A DNA stretch of 64,000 bases. Origin: Paramecium pentaurelia. Its lineage: Eukaryota > Ciliophora > Oligohymenophorea > Peniculida > Parameciidae. The stretch is taken from positions 11,197 to 75,196 of the forward strand of contig CAJJDO010000092.1 in the NCBI GenBank assembly GCA_905183005.1, given 5' to 3'. Numbering within the stretch: position 1 is the stretch's first letter; each line of letters begins with the position of its first letter. The translations under genes were made by a program, and so were the position numbers. The notes below the pieces were generated by a model. The model saw only the letters and a list, made by a program, of their open reading frames with translations. It was not told the origin of the DNA and did not search any database. This document shows, piece by piece, positions 25,461 through 38,040 of the stretch.

Positions 25461-27239
25461 ATGAAAAAAATCATAAACACTATTGATAAATTAGACATTT
25501 TTGGAGTTCCAATAAGTCTTTTAACTGATGGTAAGGCTACTTTACATAAAAGTAAGCTTGGTGGAATAGTTACAATTTTGATTGGAAGCATTAGTTTAAC
25601 ATATTTTTTATATGTAATGGTATTATGGATTAATCATCAAATACCTCCTATTGTGAGTTTTAAATAATAAACTATCTCATATGCTGAATTAAAGCTATCT
25701 AATTCTATTATTTAATTAGAAATATAAGATTTTTTAGGAGATGTGGATCCTTTTAGAAAAGAAAATAATATTATCACTCCTAATTTATATCGTGTTACAA
25801 CAATAAATGAAAAACCAATTCCATTATTTAGTAGTGAAGATAAACCATTTAAAATATCAATAGATAATGGTACTCTAGTTTTAAATCATGATGATACAGG
25901 AAGTGAGGATCGTTTGGAAATGACATAATTTTTGCTTGTTTTAGAGAGTTGTTCTAATTTGACAGCTGTACCTGGAAGTTATTGTGCTGATGAAAATGTA
26001 ATAAATTAATATATATCTAAATTTCATGGACTTTTATTCTTAACAATTAAATTAAATTAACTCAATTATTCTACAGGAGAATTAGAAGAAATTAAAAAAT
26101 AATATTATACAGCATTAGAACCATCTAGACCTTTATATTCATAAGTTATGCTTAAATAATAAGAAACTATTATTGATAATGGAATATTGTTTAATAATTA
26201 TAAAAAGTATTATTTCTTAAACAATTATGAATTAATTAATTAACAAGTCGATAATTTTTTCATCTCTTAAGTAATTAGTTAAATGTCAAGATAAAAATAG
26301 GAATTTAAAAGTTTTGGTTGTTATTTATTTAGAATTGATAATATTGCTGTGTCAGAAAATATTGCACTCCCAAAATTAGGTTAAATACTAGCTTAAGTTG
26401 GATCAATAGTGTAAGTGATCTTTTTATTAAAATATATAGCAGTATATTATAATAAAATGTTATTGGAAAATCAATTACTTTTTGAAATAGTAACTATGTA
26501 TTATCCAGAAATAAAAAAAATCAAATTGAACTATTTCAATCAATTGGAAATAAAGTAAAATTCACAAAATAGTAGTGAATATTCAATCTAAAATATTAAA
26601 TATCAATATCAAACTTTTAGTAAAAGAGCAAAAGAAAAATGCAGACTAAATAATATCTTATATGAAATCTCAAGATTATAATTTATTATTTAATAATAAT
26701 TTGGAGATTAAGTTTTATAACAGAGTCATTAAATGGGAGGAAAACTATCAAATAATTGTTTAGATCATTAAAATAGTAAGGAATCAAATAGATTAACTGT
26801 TAAACCAGCTAATTCTTTAGATATAGAAAATGAGTATATCTTATTGGATCCATAGAAATATTATAAAAATAATCTTGGAATTGATATATTAATATTATTA
26901 TTATCTAATATGACTTTTTTAGAAATTCATAATAAATTTTAAACAAATTTAATCCTTATATAAATAAATGGATATTCCTCATTTTTTAATTCTATTAAAG
27001 TATTAATTTCGGTGATGGTTAATAATGATATCTATGATATATTCTATTTTAAAAAATCTTAGTTTTCAATATATATTGATTTAATATATCTTTCAGTAAA
27101 ATATTAACAACTATAAATAGGAGAATCTCAGATGTTATATAGTATTATGATTATAAATTTAATTTCTACTTTTACAAAAAATTGCAAATATAATATAAAT
27201 TATAATGGATTATTTACAAAAAATTTTATATTGTTCTGA
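25461..27239 (+). CDS. Two-pass membrane protein of a ciliate-specific family
   Basis: A single uninterrupted frame, ATG 25461 to TGA 27237-27239, 592 residues. The N-terminus reads Asp-Ile-Phe-Gly-Val-Pro-Ile-Ser-Leu, then Lys-Leu-Gly-Gly before a hydrophobic segment at about 34-56; Trp-Ile-Asn-His-Gln-Ile-Pro-Pro follows. A large middle domain (about 60-300) has paired Cys at Glu-Ser-Cys and Ser-Tyr-Cys-Ala-Asp. A second hydrophobic segment lies at about 306-328, and just after it comes Tyr-Tyr-Pro-Glu-Ile-Lys. The tail is Gln-rich and probably cytoplasmic, with hydrophobic stretches near the end. This short N-tail / membrane / extracellular loop / membrane / long tail layout is one I recognise from Paramecium and Tetrahymena 'transmembrane protein' families of unknown function. 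Confidence 0.9.
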
Positions 27240-28705
27240 AATTAATATAATACTACTAGCTATATATTGGCAAAATAAGCAAAATATATAAATGAGACAT
27301 AATCAAAATGTTCTTCATTTTTTATATTAAATTTCTCAAAATTTTTTGTCATTTCATAAATAAGTTATAAACCAATATTTAAGTATATCAAACCTGTTTA
27401 TTGCATTTTTAGTACTTGGATATAATTTACTTTGTAAAGAATTAATTATGTCCTAAAACATCATCTCCATATCATTAAAATTTTTAGAATCGATTAAGGA
27501 ATTATTCCGCTCTCTTTATCCTTCTAAAATAGGATATTATAAGGGTTATTAATCATCAACTTTTCATTCACAAAAACAACACTTGAATAGAAATTTATGA
27601 ATTAATAAAATAGATATTACTAAAATAAATTTAAAGATATTCTATTATATTTGAACTTTCTTAAGTTAATAGTAAATCATCTAGAAATATTTTATTTGCA
27701 GTAAATATCTAAATTATAATAAATGAAAGAAACCCAAATTTTTAGTGAAGTTTCCATTTCTTCATTATTTATAAATAGAATTCTATTTAATTATTTATTT
27801 TTTTATAATTTATTCTTTATATTTAATTTCCAGTAATTAGCAAGATTCATCATCTTAAATTATAGACTATGGTTGCTAATAGAAAATAAACTTAATTCTT
27901 CCAAATTTCTTGATTTTATATCACTTGATTATATCTATTTCTCAAAAGTAAAGATACTACTACATTCAACAATCCATTTTCAAATTATAAATACATTTTC
28001 AACAAATCCTCAAATAAAATAGTCCTAATTAGGTCTCTCTTTTCAAAATATACATCGATTTTATCAGTAAATAATTTTTGTTGAAATAACAAAAAGAGAC
28101 GAATTAAATTAGATAAAATAAAATTCCTGCTTTGTAGTGATTATAATATTTTAGAAATTGGATTACTTTTTGTTGAGGAAAAATAGAATACGGTTACAAC
28201 TTAAAAAAGAGATCGTATTTCTTTAATTGCCTAATCATTTCTGGATGAAAAAATTTTTAATTTATGTTTTTGGTTCAAACTGGACAAAGTATATCTTAGA
28301 TTTATGAATATCATTGTATATTCAGTGCTTCTAGATATAAATATAGTTTCTCGAATTTAAGTAAAAAAGCTCTATTTTAATAATTTTATTATATTAAATT
28401 GAGTTTTAAATGTTGATAATGAAATTTCAATTTTGAAAAAATTATTATTTTACTAGAATTATTTATAGTTTTTTATATAGTCAGTTGAATTTATTTACGT
28501 TCATTATTTATTTTAATTATTATGATATCTTTAAACTTTATTAGAGAGAAGAAAATGATAGGCCATTATCATAAATGTTATCTATGAATTTTTTGAAATT
28601 AGTCTCAATAAAATTATCTTGATAGTTTGTCTGATATTTCTATAAAGAAATTAAAAAACAGTAAATTGATCACTATAATTAATTTACTAAATCTCATTAA
28701 CAATT
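27240..28705. other. Open frames without recognisable content
   Basis: A plus-strand frame stays open for roughly 320 codons (about 27330-28297), and a second overlaps it at about 28140-28400. When only TGA stops translation and DNA is this AT-rich, several runs of that length are expected by chance in a window of this size, and two overlapping frames cannot both be real. Not called as a gene. Confidence 0.35.
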
Positions 28706-29260
28706 ATGCAGATAAAATTAAATAAAATGCATTTCAGCAGACCAATGAGAGTTGAATTTTCTAAAAAAGCTACAATCTAACTTACATTTAATCTGCCCAT
28801 TTAACAAAAAAGATATTATTTCGCCAATTGGTCTCTCAGATATCTTCTCTTCGGATTCATTCAATATCTAACTAAAAGCCTTCATAAATAAGAATTCAGT
28901 CACATTTTTAATAATAAAATAAAAGATTAATTTTCTGATGAAATAGCTACATTAGTAGACAATTTACATATTTAGTCAATGGCTTAGATAGTTTATCCTA
29001 ACCTTCCCAATAAGGGCTCAGGCTTGTAGCTTTTAAGCATCTTATGTTAAATTTTAGACAATTATTGTTAATATAATTATAAAAAATTAATTAAAATTGT
29101 AAGTTTTAATAAGAAAATAAGTCATCTGTAAAAAATCAATCAACCTATAAAATTAATTATAATTATAATGATTTTGAAAATTTAAGGATAACTGATGTAA
29201 ATCTTGTTTGATTTAGAATGTTAGATATCATTTATTAATAAGAATATTTTTTAGAATTGA
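28706..29260 (+). CDS. Possible small hypothetical ORF or relic
   Basis: ATG 28706 to TGA 29258-29260 gives 184 codons. Composition is protein-like in the first two thirds (Trp-Ser-Leu-Arg-Tyr, Thr-Leu-Val-Asp-Asn-Leu-His, Val-Tyr-Pro-Asn-Leu-Pro-Asn-Lys-Gly-Ser-Gly), with local bases less AT-biased than flanks, but no domain is recognised. It could be the 3' remnant of a larger decayed gene whose 5' part lies in 27330-28700. Confidence 0.3.
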
Positions 29261-29540
29261 TTTTATTGATCAAATTAATGAAATATCTGATTTGAGCTAG
29301 AATAAAAACTCACATTATAAATCAAAATAAAAATTTTAGTTTTTAATGTTTTTAAGTATCAAACTCTATTATATCATTAAAGAATTAATATTCATATTAA
29401 TTAAATTGTAACCTAGGTCTAATATATTGTTTCTTTAATTAATAGAATATTTTAGATAAAAATAATTTCTAATTTGCTCAATATATATAAGAAAAAAAAA
29501 TTAATGGAAATTAGTTTATTAATATAAGTGGATTTTATCT

Positions 29541-30644
29541 ATGGGATGCAGCTCTTAAAAACCAAAAAAAAATGCAAATATTGTTGTAATTATATAACCA
29601 AAAATAATTTAACCAATTTAGGATAAATCTTAAGAATTCAAAATAGAATAATAAAATTATCATTACCATTATACCAGACCTAAAATTACAACATAGAATT
29701 AAAATACATATAATAATTGTGTAGCAGAACCTCCAAAGAATTTACTAATATGTAATACTACATAATAGAATAAAAATTTAATTGATTTTAATCCAAGCTA
29801 ATTTAATTAAAATAGTTGTGAAAATTTTAGATAAAATCTACCTAAACCTTCTTCTAATTTAGAATGTTTTTATTAAGACAAAAATTGTTGTATAGTTGAA
29901 AACAATAATATTAATTCTGGTATTGATGAACAAAAAATAAATTCTCAATTATTAAATGATTAATATAGAGTTATGGAACCTTGTAAATTACTTAACAATG
30001 GATATTAGTATCAGAGAATTATTTTGAATCAAAGATTATAACAAATTTAAAAATTACCTTTCAAGGCTAATAATAATATGTAAATGAATAAATTTAATAA
30101 CAGAAAATAGTTAGGACCATAATGCAATAATTTTAATTATAATCAAAAATCTGAATAATTAGCTTAAAAACCTGTAAATTTTAATAAGCCAGAAAATAAC
30201 CAATAATTTACAACATCATGTCAATAATAATAGATAGAAAATTAAGAAACTGGAGAATAAATTGAAATCTATAATAAAATCTTCAAAAATTAAACTTAAG
30301 GATAATTTTCTAATAATTTTCCTTGTAAACATTCTAAATGCAAAACAGTTGCACATCTGAATATTAAAGGAGATGTTACATGTGATAATGGGTGTACTTC
30401 TTATCCTATCAATGAATCTATATTTAATAACAAAAAAAATACGATATCTTGTTTTAATAAGAATAAGTAGTATGATTTCAACAATTATAAGTAAATAAAA
30501 GATGAAAAAGAATTTGCATAAATAATATAAGATTCATTAATATGTTCTAATAAAACATAATCTGAATCAGAAAATTTATTATGTAAATTCATAAATGTCA
30601 TGTTTACATAATTTACATTGAGAAAACACAAAAATAAATAATGA
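29541..30644 (+). CDS. Gln/Asn-rich protein with Met-Gly-Cys start
   Basis: One unbroken frame of 368 codons, ATG 29541 to TGA 30642-30644, no introns. The product (367 residues) begins Met-Gly-Cys-Ser-Ser, a classic context for N-myristoylation plus palmitoylation, so membrane attachment is inferred. Most of the chain is Asn/Gln-rich low-complexity sequence with scattered Cys. Near residues 255-295 there is a Cys/His-rich patch, Phe-Pro-Cys-Lys-His-Ser-Lys-Cys-Lys-Thr then Val-Thr-Cys-Asp-Asn-Gly-Cys, which could bind a metal. The C-terminus is basic. I do not recognise the family. The frame would be shattered by TAA/TAG under the standard code, and its consistent composition argues that it is real. 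Confidence 0.75.
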
Positions 30645-31075
30645 AGGTTGATGGATTATTATTATTTTGTAAAATTTAATAAAAATGTATGAATTAATTG
30701 TCTTTATTTTATAAAGTAGATTGTTTAAACATTTTCTCTTGAAAAAAAAACCAATCAAACAATTTTTATATTAAATCAACTATATAAGAATTCTATTTTA
30801 TTTATAGATTTAATTATATTCAATTAATATAGATTATATTAATGAGATCATTTAGTTTTTATAATAACATAAGTAAATAAATTCTAAAAATGAATATGAA
30901 ATCTCAATTAAGAAAATAACCAAAAAGGGATAAAATCATTGTTAAATCCTATAATATATAATCAAATCTTTAATTTTATACTTGTAGCTAAAAAATGCTT
31001 AACTCTATTCATAAACTTTTATAATAAAATATTATAATATATTCTTGAATATTTATCTTAATTATATTCAAATTA
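30645..31075. other. Intergenic spacer, no feature seen
   Basis: AT-rich spacer between two plus-strand genes. The neighbouring WD40 gene lacks the usual N-terminal Cys/His cluster; no trace of it was found here. Confidence 0.4.
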
Positions 31076-32113
31076 ATGCCTTAATTAAATTAAAAACTCG
31101 TAACTATATGTTCAAAGAAATGGAGAGATCCTTGTTGGGTTATTTCAATTGATTAAAATAATATAATTATTGCTTTAGGAAGTTATAGTATTATTCATTT
31201 ATTCGAATTTAAAAGTTCAAAACTAAAGAAAGTTTAAACACTTTTTGGACATCTTGATGATATTACAACTCTAGTTTTTTTTAATAAGAAGTAATAATTA
31301 ATATCAGGTTCAAAAGATATGTAAATAATAATTTGGTCATTAAATTTATTAAGTGAACCAAAGAAAATATAAAAACTTTAAGGACATTTAAATTATATTA
31401 ATTGTTTAATCTTAAATAGAAAAGAAGATCTTATAATTTCTGGTTGCAGCTAAATTATATTTTGGACTTAATTATTGAATCAATAAAGTATTTAATAATA
31501 ATGGGTTTATTCATAATAATATCAATCAGATAAATCTATTTTTGGATTATCAATAAATGATGATGAAAATTAAGTTATTGCCTGTGGTGAAAATTAAGAA
31601 ATTTTAATAATGGAATAGAAATATTCAAATTATTGGTTAATAAAATAGAAGATTTAAATAGATGAATGGGGTTTTAGGATATGTTTTATAAACAATAATC
31701 TATTTGTATTTTAACCTATCATTGAATGTGATTTTGTTTGTTTAGGTGCAAAAACATTAGATGTTTATACTTTTAATTCTTTATAAAATAAATATGTAAA
31801 ATCAGGAGAAATTGAAATTAAAGGAGATTGCCAATCCTGTTATCAATACTTCCCCACTCTTTATAACAGTAGAAGAGGAATGCTGATACATAAGAATGGA
31901 TGCCACTTAAAATTAATTAGAGTTAAATAGGATAGTATTCTATTAAAGGAAGAAAATATATAATATTAATTTGAATTAGTAGAAATAATTAATTTTGGGA
32001 ATTCTAATGGTTTTGGAAACTTAATTGGAACTCTAAGTAATGATGGAGAAAATTTATTAATTTGGGATAGCAATTCAAAAGAAATTAATATAATTAAGAT
32101 TATTATACAATGA
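31076..32113 (+). CDS. WD40 protein, short form
   Basis: ATG 31076 to TGA 32111-32113, 346 codons, no intron. Repeats are visible with Gly-His-Leu-Asp-Asp and Ile-Ile-Ile-Trp-Ser, Gly-His-Leu-Asn-Tyr and Ile-Ile-Phe-Trp-Thr, and the family's C-terminal signature Leu-Leu-Ile-Trp-Asp. Compared with the 536-residue paralogue at 13540-15150 it aligns only with the C-terminal propeller half; the N-terminal Cys/His cluster and coiled coil are absent. Either this is a naturally short member or a 5'-truncated one whose frame survived. The continuous frame argues for function. A protein-interaction scaffold role is inferred from the fold. Confidence 0.85.
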
Positions 32114-32986
32114 TGTATGATTATTTGAGAGATGAACAATTTATATAAGAATAAATAATTATAATAATTTAAAGATTCAATATTATTCACATAAACTTTT
32201 GCAACTATTTTAGTGAATAATATTTTTTAATTTTTGATATAATTTTTAATAATTCTTTTTTTATACCCTTAATTTTTAAGTGCTTCCTTGGTTTATCAAA
32301 CCTCTTTATAAAATACAATTGATTCTCTCATCTAAATTATGAGTACTTTATAACCTGATAAGTCTAAGATGATTAAAAGTAACTTATATTTTAAGATTTC
32401 GAACTGATAATTATTACTATGGAAAATTTAATTATCTAATTTAATAAGCTAAAAGAGTAAAATTAAAATATTTTAATCAAATTAAATACTTGTAAGCTAC
32501 AATTAGAGATAAGTGTTTGATTTGAGTAACAATAGTTAGTAATTAAAATTGATTTCTTTTTGGTAGTTTCTAAAAATTATGTTTTTGGGTAAAAGAAAAA
32601 ATAATCAATAATATTTATTTCAAATAAACAATTGTAAAAATTTTAAAAGTCTTTAGATATGAATGTAGTTTCTTAATGCCACTTTAATTATTTGGATGAA
32701 TAAATGCTGTAATGATAGTAACTTTGTTGTTAAATTTGAATAATGGATTCTCATTTTAAATGAGTATAATTATGAATATTATTTCTAATTTAAATGAAAT
32801 AAGGTTTTAATATTTATTTCTATCTCATGCTTAATTCAATTCCAATTCCATTTTAATTGAACAATTTAGTTTAATAACTCATGTGTTTAAATATATAAAT
32901 TATTTATTACCCATATAAATATGCAAAATTTAATTTATTTAATCAAATATTTAATTGTTTTAATTCATTAATATTTATATTTAATA
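32114..32986. other. Intergenic spacer, no feature seen
   Basis: AT-rich DNA upstream of the large Cys-rich gene; it should contain that gene's promoter, but nothing specific is recognisable. Confidence 0.4.
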
Positions 32987-35900
32987 ATGAATTACTAAAT
33001 AGTTTTCATTATTTTTTGCTTAATTAATATTTCGAATTCATAATGGGAACCAAAATACTAATACTTATGTTATAATAGCATTTATACTTAAAATAATGGG
33101 CCATCTGCTTCTGACTTTGCGGGAAACTTTTTATTGCCCAACCAATTAATAACAGCAAAGTTTATAACTTGCACAAAACCTTCAATAAGCTACATTACTC
33201 TTAATAGCAGATATCCATCGGCTTAAATGGCATATAAGATAGAGTATGAGAATGGATTTTTTTTATCTGTGGATTTTTATTTTCGAGGTAAATGGACATC
33301 TCAAACTGTTACTATTACGATAGACTCATTTTCACACTCATTTATCTACAATTCCCCTACCAATTATCTAGCAAAAACTGGATTTTGTGATGACATGGAT
33401 TACGACATTAAAACTATTAATTTTATATTTTCAACATCAGTAGTAGGCAAATTGTAGTTTACATCATCTAATACAATTGATGGATAAGTTTCAATAAGAA
33501 ACTTATATATTTAAGGTCCCAAATGCTACCCATCATGTCTAAAATGCACAGGCCCAAAATCTAATTAATGTACAAAATGTTATTATGGATTACCTCAAAA
33601 CAATATTTGCCCGCCCTGCCCATCTCATTAATTTTATATGAAAAGAATTGGATGCAGAGATATTTGTGATATTAGTTATCCGCTTTACTATAATGGTTTT
33701 TGTTAAAGTTATTCAAGTATTTATTTTTATTGAAATATTATAGTTGAAGGATTGGTTTCAAAACTTTATAATAGGATTAATTTTAATGGTTTCAAATATA
33801 TGACCCATTAAACGTAGATACATCTCCAAAAGTAATTTCTGATTATTATGGGATTTTTAAGTTTAATTCTGGTGTCTAAAAGTTTTACGAATCACTTACT
33901 ACTTATTCTTATGCAATTCATTTAATTGGATTGAAAATTACAATATTCACTTTTAATGCTATTCCACTTAATTGTGGAATAAAGTTTTTAATTATGGAAG
34001 TATTCAAATTAAATATCTTATTATATAGGAATTAATATATATTTAGGTTTAATTATCAATCAAATAATTTTCAAACTTAGAAACCCCATAATAATACTTA
34101 TTTTGGTTCAATTTATAGAAATGAATCAGGAATTTAAACACATAATATAAAAATCTATTATAACTATGAATATGGTTCATTCTAAAATTATTAATCACAT
34201 TAGATGATTCAGTTAATCACATACGTTGATGTTCCAAAGTAACCTTTTCTTTTTTCAGCAATAGGAAATTATTCGTAAATATTCATATCTTTCAAATTAG
34301 TGATAATACTGCAGGATGGGGATTGTACAAATTTGAAGTTACGACAGGATTTTGTCCTTCTTCCTGTTTATTGTGTGAGGTATCATTTAAATGTAAGACT
34401 TGTCAAGTTGGATCCTATAAGTATAATAATAATACTTGCATATACGGTTGTTCATAACGATATTAAAAAAAAAATGGCACTGATTGCTATGATTTTGATA
34501 ATGAAACACCTTGTATCAACTTTCTATATATTTAGATTCTTAATATTTAAGTTTAGACTTTATAGATTTGGCACACGATCCTGAATAAATATGCAGAATA
34601 TATATTAATTTCTTAAAATGGGAACAATTTTTTAAAAGGATCAAATATATACTATTCTTTTTTATATTGGGATTATCTTAGGTAAAGAATTTTTGGAGGT
34701 CCTCTCATATGGGCATAGGCAAAGTTTGAAAGGACTCATACTGTAGATGACCCACATCATAGTATCACCATTGCATTTTATATATTATATGGGCCAGCAT
34801 TCCCTTCAGATGGTTAATTTATTTATTAAGTGGAAAATAATTCACCAGTTTCTAAATCAACCAACAATGTTATTGATTCATATTCTAATGGTGTAAAATA
34901 TGATAGAGTATATGAAAGAATAAATCATGATACAACAACATTAACGATAAATTGGGAATGCTTTGGATTAAATAATGAACCTATTAATGCTTATTGTGGT
35001 TTTTATAATTATTATGTTGCTGTTCATAAATGTTAACCATATTGTTTAAAATGTTAAGACTAAAATACTTGCACATAATGGAGCAGCGATTATGATGCAA
35101 ATGTTGTTAAATTCTCATAAGATTAATGTTTAATGAATTAATATTTTGATAATGATTCTTATAGATGTTTGGATTGTCCAATTTCATGTTTAACTTGCAC
35201 ATCTAAAATAGATTGTCAAACATGTAAATCTACCTATATTTAAACTAAATTAGGATGTATTTGTAAATTGAATCAATATGAAGACTCGAATCAATGTTAA
35301 GATTGTCCAATTGAATGTAATTAATGCTTAAATCAAACCAACTGCTTAGAATGTTTATCTACAAACTATAGATAATTAAAAAATCAATAATGTATTTGTA
35401 TTGATGGATACTATCCAATTTAATTAAATCCTAAATGTGAAAGATGCCATTAATTTTGTAAAACTTGCACTGGGCCTACTTTCAATGATTGCTTGACTTG
35501 CAATGATATTGATAATATTGAAAATGTAGGATCAACTTGTAGGTGTCCAATAGGATTATTTTATTAATTAACATCAAAATCATGTTTATAGTGTCACCCA
35601 TCATGTTAGGCTTGCTTTTTAGAGACATTTGATAGTTGTTTAACTTGTGATGCATCTTTAAATAGAATTTTAAAAGGACTAAAATGTACATGTGAGCCTG
35701 GTTATTATGAATTAAATAATATTTGTACAAGTAATTATATTTTTATATATTTTAGATTGCCCAAATACAGAAGATGCTTTATTAAGTTAATGTTATAAAT
35801 TATGTAGTAATAATTAATAAATATGGCATACAAACACATGTAATTTTTGTGATTCAGGATTTCATTTAATTTCTGGAGAATGCCAACCTATCTGTGGAGA

Positions 35901-38040
35901 TTTATAAATTGTTGGATATGAAGAATGCGAAGATAATAATACTATTTTAGACGATTTATGTTATAATTGTTAATTTTAATGTCCAGTTCATTGTTTAACA
36001 TGTGATGAGTCAACTACTTTACCTTGTCCTGATATTTGCGGAGATGGAATTATTACTGGAATGGAAGAATGTGAAGATGGGAACACTATTTAGTATGATG
36101 GATGTTTTAATTGTCAGTATTAATGTTAACTCTCCTGTACAAAATGCATTAAAGGAGAGTGTTTTGAATGTAATACTGGTGGGTTTTTTGTTGATCCAAC
36201 TGTTTAACCTTGGAGATGTTAAGAAAGATGTGGAGATTAACTAATAGTTGGATAAGAATAATGTGAAGATGGTAATCAAGTTGATACAGATGGATGCAAA
36301 GATTGTAAATATTTCTGTAGAATTGGATGTTCTTCTTGTGATTATACTACTAATACTTGTTTAAGTTGTGAATTGCCAGGATTTATACCTGAGAAGTTCT
36401 ATTGCAAAAATATTTGTGGAGATAAATTTGTAGTAGTAGATCCATATGGATACTATTAAGAGGAATGTGATGATGGAAATACAGATGATGATGATGGATG
36501 CAATAATAATTGTAAATTTTAATGTTAATCACCATGGATATGCAAGAGTTGTAGTAATAATCGATGTTAGGAATGTTACCCTGAATATTTCCTCACCGAA
36601 AATTAATTATGTATATCTATTTGTGGAGATTCAAAAATAGCAATTGATGAGTAATGTGAGGATATATTTATATTACCTTATAAGGGTTGTTAAAATTGCA
36701 AAGCAAAATGTTAGTCCTCTTGCATTACTTGTGATACTACTGGGAAGGGTTGTTTAGCTTGTAGGAATGGTTACAGAAGAATTGATAATTTATGCTATTC
36801 AATATGTGGAGACTAAATAGTAACTGAAGATGAGGAATGTGATGATGGTAATTTAATATTTGAAGATGGTTGTAATTAATGTTCATTTAGTTGCCCTATT
36901 ACTTGTTCAAATTGTCAAAAGGGTGTTTGTCATGATTGCCATGAAGGTTACTAATATATTAATCATTCATGCGTTAAAATTCTTAAATAAGAACATGATC
37001 CAAGATGTAATTCTTTTTGTTTGAGCTGTAGTATTGAAAGACAAGGTTGTTTGACTTGTTAGGTTGGATTTGTTAATATTAATGGTATATGCCATCCTAA
37101 TTGTGGAGATTAATTAGTTGTTGCTGATGAATAGTGTGACGATGGTAATTTAATATTTGAAGATGGTTGTAATTAATGTTCTTATAGTTGCCCTATTACT
37201 TGTTCAAATTGTCAAAAGGGTGTTTGTCATAAATGCCATGAAGGTTACTAATATATTAATCATTCATGCGTTAAAATTCTTAAATAAGAACATGATCCAA
37301 GATGTAATTCTTTTTGTTTGAGCTGTAGTATTGAAAGACAAGGTTGTTTGACTTGTCAGGTTGGATTTGTTAATATCAATGGCATATGCTATCCTAATTG
37401 TGGAGATTAATTAGTTGTTGCTGGTGAATAGTGTGACGATGGTAATTTAATATTTGAAGATGGTTGTAATTAATGTTATTTTAATTGCCCTATTACTTGT
37501 TCAAAATGTCATCAAGGGGGTTGTGTAAATTGTCCAAAAACTAGTTTATTATATAATCAAAAATGTTTAGAAGTAACAGAAAATTTTAATCAAAAGGAAT
37601 ACAATAATTTTTAATTTTCATAATTAACCATAACTCAGGCCTTCACAACAACTCCTATTTAAACGAGTAGAATTCAAATGAAGATCATTGAATTTGTTTA
37701 ATAAGTTTATAATTAGGTTGGTCAATATGCAGAATTTATGGGTTCAAGTTTTCCATTTATAAACATAGAAATCAATATCCAGTGCATTTAGAATATGTAA
37801 GTTAAAAGTCACTTTATTAAGCATACTTATGAGAAAGAAGTTAATAATGAAGAAATATTATTTTCATATGGTTGTCACCAAACATTTAACCAAGATATAA
37901 CATTCTCTTTTAAGTTAGAAAAAATAGTCTTAAAAGATGAAATCTTGGTAATAGCTATTTCTGAAGATGAGTTGAAATTATCATCCTTAAAAGAAAAGTA
38001 TACACAAAGGCTTTTATATATTACATTTGAGGATGTTTGA
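32987..38040 (+). CDS. Large Cys-rich secreted protein with CGD...ECDDGN repeats
   Basis: ATG 32987 to TGA 38038-38040. Removing introns 33717-33743, 33755-33774, 34275-34300 and 35731-35755 leaves exactly 1652 codons. Residues 1-18 form a signal peptide (Met-Asn-Tyr-Gln, then Ile/Val/Phe/Leu-rich, ending Ser-Asn-Ser). An N-terminal globular region (about 19-170) precedes Cys-x2-Cys knots from about residue 175, a second globular insert (about 500-680), furin-like Cys repeats, and then eight units of the form Cys-Gly-Asp-x-Glu-x-Cys-Asp-Asp-Gly-Asn with Asp-Gly-Cys following, matching the DUF4215/Myxococcus Cys-rich repeat. The C-terminal 170 residues lack Cys-rich units and no membrane anchor is evident, so the protein is probably secreted or surface-associated. 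Two introns separated by an 11-base exon at 33744-33754 are unusual; a base error there is the alternative. Confidence 0.88.
36841..37520 (+). repeat. 297-bp tandem repeat inside the Cys-rich gene
   Basis: The block starting at Asp-Asp-Gly-Asn-Leu-Ile-Phe (about 36841) recurs at 37138 and again, partly, at 37435: offset 297 bp, 99 codons. The first two copies differ by only a few bases, mostly at their starts (Cys-His-Asp versus Cys-His-Lys). The near identity at synonymous sites points to recent duplication or gene conversion. Confidence 0.85.

Noticed and set aside
27330..28297. 320-codon open frame on the plus strand
   Set aside because: When TGA is the only stop in very AT-rich DNA, several such runs are expected by chance across six frames, and a second frame overlaps it. 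No domain or start context supports it.
31966..32190. Minus-strand ORF of 74 codons
   Set aside because: Antisense to the 3' end of the intact WD40 gene at 31076-32113; composition is that of a shadow frame.
34300..34584. Plus-strand ORF of 94 codons inside the Cys-rich gene
   Set aside because: It is the wrong frame after the 26-base intron at 34275-34300; the spliced frame gives Cys-Pro-Ser-Ser-Cys-Leu-Leu-Cys and continues for more than 1200 codons.
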